A stretch of 12,229 nt of DNA from Cyanobacteria bacterium UBA5018 (GTDB taxonomy: Bacteria > Cyanobacteriota > Cyanobacteriia > PCC-6307 > Cyanobiaceae): assembly GCA_002396505.1 (NCBI GenBank), contig DGYA01000118.1, forward strand, positions 7,818 to 20,046, read 5' to 3'. Shown piece after piece: positions 10,912 through 12,229 of the stretch; position 1 is the first letter of the stretch, and each line of letters begins with the position of its first letter. Under the pieces are notes generated by a model that was not told where the DNA came from, made no database searches, and saw nothing but the letters and a program-made list of their open reading frames with translations. The position numbers were made by a program, and so were the translations under genes.

Positions 10912-11694
10912 ATGGCTGAATTCGGATCCGGGCATCAGCCGATGCTGATTTTGGGCGGCTTCCTGATCGCGCCCCAGGCCTATGGACCGATGGCGGAGTG
11001 CCTGGCTGAGCTCAGCGGCCAGCCGGTGCGGGTGGTGCCGGCCAGTCGTTTCGATTGGCTGGCCACGCTGAGCGCCTGGGGCTGGTTGAGGCTGCTGGAT
11101 CGGGTACAGCTACTAGCAGAAAAGCTGGCCGCAAACTCCCCCAGCGGCCGGATCACCCTGGTGGGCCACAGCTCCGGGGGGGTGATGCTGCGCCTTTGGC
11201 TGGCCGAGCTGCCGCTGGCGGGCCGGGCCTACGGCGGAGCTCGTTTAGCGGATGGCTTGATTACTCTCGGCAGTCCCCATACCGCCAGGCGGGCCACGGC
11301 CCTGCGCCTGTGGGTGAATCGACAGTTGCCAGGGGCCTTCTGTGGCGATCGGGTCCGCTACCTGTCGGTGGCGGGGGATCTAGATCTGAGCTCGCCGATC
11401 GCCTCTCCCCTCTCCAGAAGGATGGCGGCCCGCTCCTACGGGGCGATTGCTGGCCCTGAAGCATTGGCGGGCGATCCAGCAACGGTTGGCGATCAGGCCA
11501 CACTGGGCGATCCAGCAACGGGCGGAGCTGCTCGCCTGGCTGGGGATGGCTTGGTGCCGGTGGGATCTGCCCTGTTGGCTGGCTCCCGCCAGCTGGTGCT
11601 GCCCGGGGTGGCCCATGGCGGTGCCTTTGGCAGCCGTTGGTACGGCAGCCCGGAGGTGGTGGCCCAGTGGTGGCAAAGTGCAACATCGGGCTGA
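10912..11694 (+). CDS. Lipase/esterase-like alpha/beta hydrolase
   Basis: A 260-residue alpha/beta hydrolase of the lipase/PGAP1-like type. VGHSSGGVM gives the GxSxG nucleophile elbow with Ser87. The probable acid is D212 in AGDGLVPVGSALL and the base H235 in PGVAHGG; LITLGSPHTARR (116-127) is a typical strand-loop after the elbow. The substrate is unknown, perhaps a lipid or ester. No signal peptide is evident. AGGAG at 10897-10901 is a good Shine-Dalgarno sequence 10 bases before the ATG. Between the GAIAGPEA segment and the catalytic Asp loop, residues 187-204 are three copies of a GDPATV-like hexapeptide encoded by an 18-bp tandem repeat, probably a surface-loop insertion. It is divergent from hli; the membrane fusion protein follows after 71 bp. 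Confidence 0.85.
   Translation: MAEFGSGHQPMLILGGFLIAPQAYGPMAECLAELSGQPVRVVPASRFDWLATLSAWGWLRLLDRVQLLAEKLAANSPSGRITLVGHSSGGVMLRLWLAELPLAGRAYGGARLADGLITLGSPHTARRATALRLWVNRQLPGAFCGDRVRYLSVAGDLDLSSPIASPLSRRMAARSYGAIAGPEALAGDPATVGDQATLGDPATGGAARLAGDGLVPVGSALLAGSRQLVLPGVAHGGAFGSRWYGSPEVVAQWWQSATSG
11470..11523. repeat. In-frame 18-bp tandem repeat inside the hydrolase gene
   Basis: GGCGATCCAGCAACGGTT (11470-11487), GGCGATCAGGCCACACTG (11488-11505) and GGCGATCCAGCAACGGGC (11506-11523). They encode GDPATV, GDQATL and GDPATG. The inserted length, 54 bases, keeps the hydrolase frame intact. Confidence 0.9.
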
Positions 11695-11765
11695 GTCGGC
11701 ACCCCCCAGCAGCCGTCGGCCCTGGGGGCCAAGGCCATGGCTTCTTGCCACCACCGCGTCGCGCC

Positions 11766-12229
11766 ATGGGTTCCACCGTTCCTGCCGGAGTCGCTACCCC
11801 TGGCACTACCGCTACTGGCTCAGCTGCCACGGGAGCCCCAACTGCGGAAGCCCCCGCTACGGGAGAGGCTGTGCCCGGAGTTGGGGCGGCGGAGACCCAC
11901 GCCGCCCGGGGGCGTCCCGCCTGGCCGCTGCCGGTGATCACCGGGCTGGCCGTGGTGGGGCTGGCCAGCTGGACCCTGGCCAATTGGGGCATAGAGGAAA
12001 CCGATAACGCCCAATTACAGGCCGAGATCACCCAGATTTCCAGCCGCGTGGCCGGCACCATTGAGCGGGTGGCGGCGGAGCGCGATCAGGCCGTGGCGGC
12101 CGGAACGCCGCTGGTGCTGCTCGATGCCCGGCCAGCCCGGGCCCGCCTGGCCCAGGTCCAAGCCGATTTGGCCGTGGCCAGTCGCGATGCCCAAGCGGCC
12201 TTTGCCTTGGCAGTGGCCACCGCCCGCAA
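11766..12229 (+). CDS. HlyD/EmrA-type membrane fusion protein, N-terminal part (runs off the window)
   Basis: About 154 residues are visible. Residues 1-52 are a cytoplasmic Ala/Gly/Thr/Pro-rich tail, 53-75 a single membrane anchor (WPLPVITGLAVVGLASWTLANWG), then TDNAQLQAEITQISSRVAGTIERVAAERDQAVAAGTPLVLLD, split here by the usual barrel-sandwich beta strands, and the start of an Ala/Gln-rich alpha-helical hairpin. This is the order seen in periplasmic adaptors such as EmrA and HlyD, which link an inner-membrane exporter to an outer-membrane channel. The TDNA start and RVAGTI segment match EmrA-like proteins best. The transporter partner should lie downstream. The ATG at 11766 is the first in frame; a TTG near 11745 is an alternative. 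The low-complexity tail may be repeat-derived. Confidence 0.85.
   Translation, partial: MGSTVPAGVATPGTTATGSAATGAPTAEAPATGEAVPGVGAAETHAARGRPAWPLPVITGLAVVGLASWTLANWGIEETDNAQLQAEITQISSRVAGTIERVAAERDQAVAAGTPLVLLDARPARARLAQVQADLAVASRDAQAAFALAVATAR

Noticed and set aside
11700..11734. CCCCCAG...CTGGGGG inverted repeat after the hydrolase as a terminator
   Set aside because: Short stem with a long loop and no following T-tract; likely chance in GC-rich DNA.
11261..12061. 266-codon frame on the minus strand
   Set aside because: It is a shadow of the hydrolase and membrane-fusion-protein genes in GC-rich DNA; Pro/Arg-rich and without motifs.
1..12229. HIP1 palindromes (GCGATCGC) typical of many cyanobacteria
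   Set aside because: By eye I saw only near matches such as GGCGATCGG and CCGATCGCC and no perfect copy, so I do not report any.

Overview
The window reads as chromosome of a GC-rich picocyanobacterium of the Synechococcus/Cyanobium type. The evidence is a 47-residue high-light-inducible protein, a DUF1350 protein, a picocyanobacterial-style di-haem cytochrome b membrane protein, an ArsS-type radical SAM enzyme and a UmuD-like protein, all with strongly GC-biased third codon positions. I saw no rRNA, tRNA, CRISPR array or intact insertion sequence.

Layout. 1-299 (+) is the 3' end of a less GC-rich gene that looks like a TIR/DUF4062-type domain. 483-1013 (-) is a cytochrome b561-like protein. 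1014-1401 has no intact gene but holds a lipobox-bearing gene remnant, an 18-bp perfect palindrome and two repeat arrays. 1402-2397 (-) is a DEDDh 3'-5' exonuclease, divergent from a two-gene operon of peroxiredoxin Q/BCP and a DUF1350 hydrolase (2458-3662, +). 3767-3869 is a purine-rich repeat. 3891-4580 (-) is a phosphoribosyltransferase, 4569-4822 a long 16-bp array, 4823-5259 apparently non-coding, 5260-5946 (-) a DedA protein and 6036-6542 (-) an NADPH-dependent FMN reductase. 6543-6940 is repeat-rich. 6941-7948 (+) is ArsS. 8338-8550 is a 15-bp array that spells pentapeptide repeats, followed by a secreted protein of unknown function (8498-9133) and a UmuD-like protein (9334-9819). 9782-10216 (-) is an unknown membrane protein, 10386-10511 a 21-bp array, and 10716-10859 (-) hli with its terminator. 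10912-11694 (+) is a lipase-like hydrolase and 11766-12229 (+) the start of an HlyD/EmrA-type membrane fusion protein.

Two things stand out. First, almost every intergenic gap, and several coding regions, carry a degenerate short tandem repeat array. I count about fifteen arrays in 12.2 kb, with unit lengths of 8, 11, 12, 14, 15, 16, 17, 18 and 21 bp. Arrays inside recognised proteins have units divisible by three and read in frame; some arrays at gene edges supply the start or stop codon. Several share a TACTG(A/G)C core. This looks like a genome-wide repeat-generating process rather than a single element.

Second, the UmuD-like protein keeps the UmuD fold motifs but has alanine where the catalytic serine should be and arginine where the catalytic lysine should be. 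It is probably a non-autocleaving UmuD paralogue. A LexA-box-like half-site lies upstream of its likely start.

The remaining genes are mostly individual housekeeping or stress functions (peroxide detoxification, flavin reduction, light stress, nucleic acid processing). Apart from the peroxiredoxin/DUF1350 pair there is little sign of operons.
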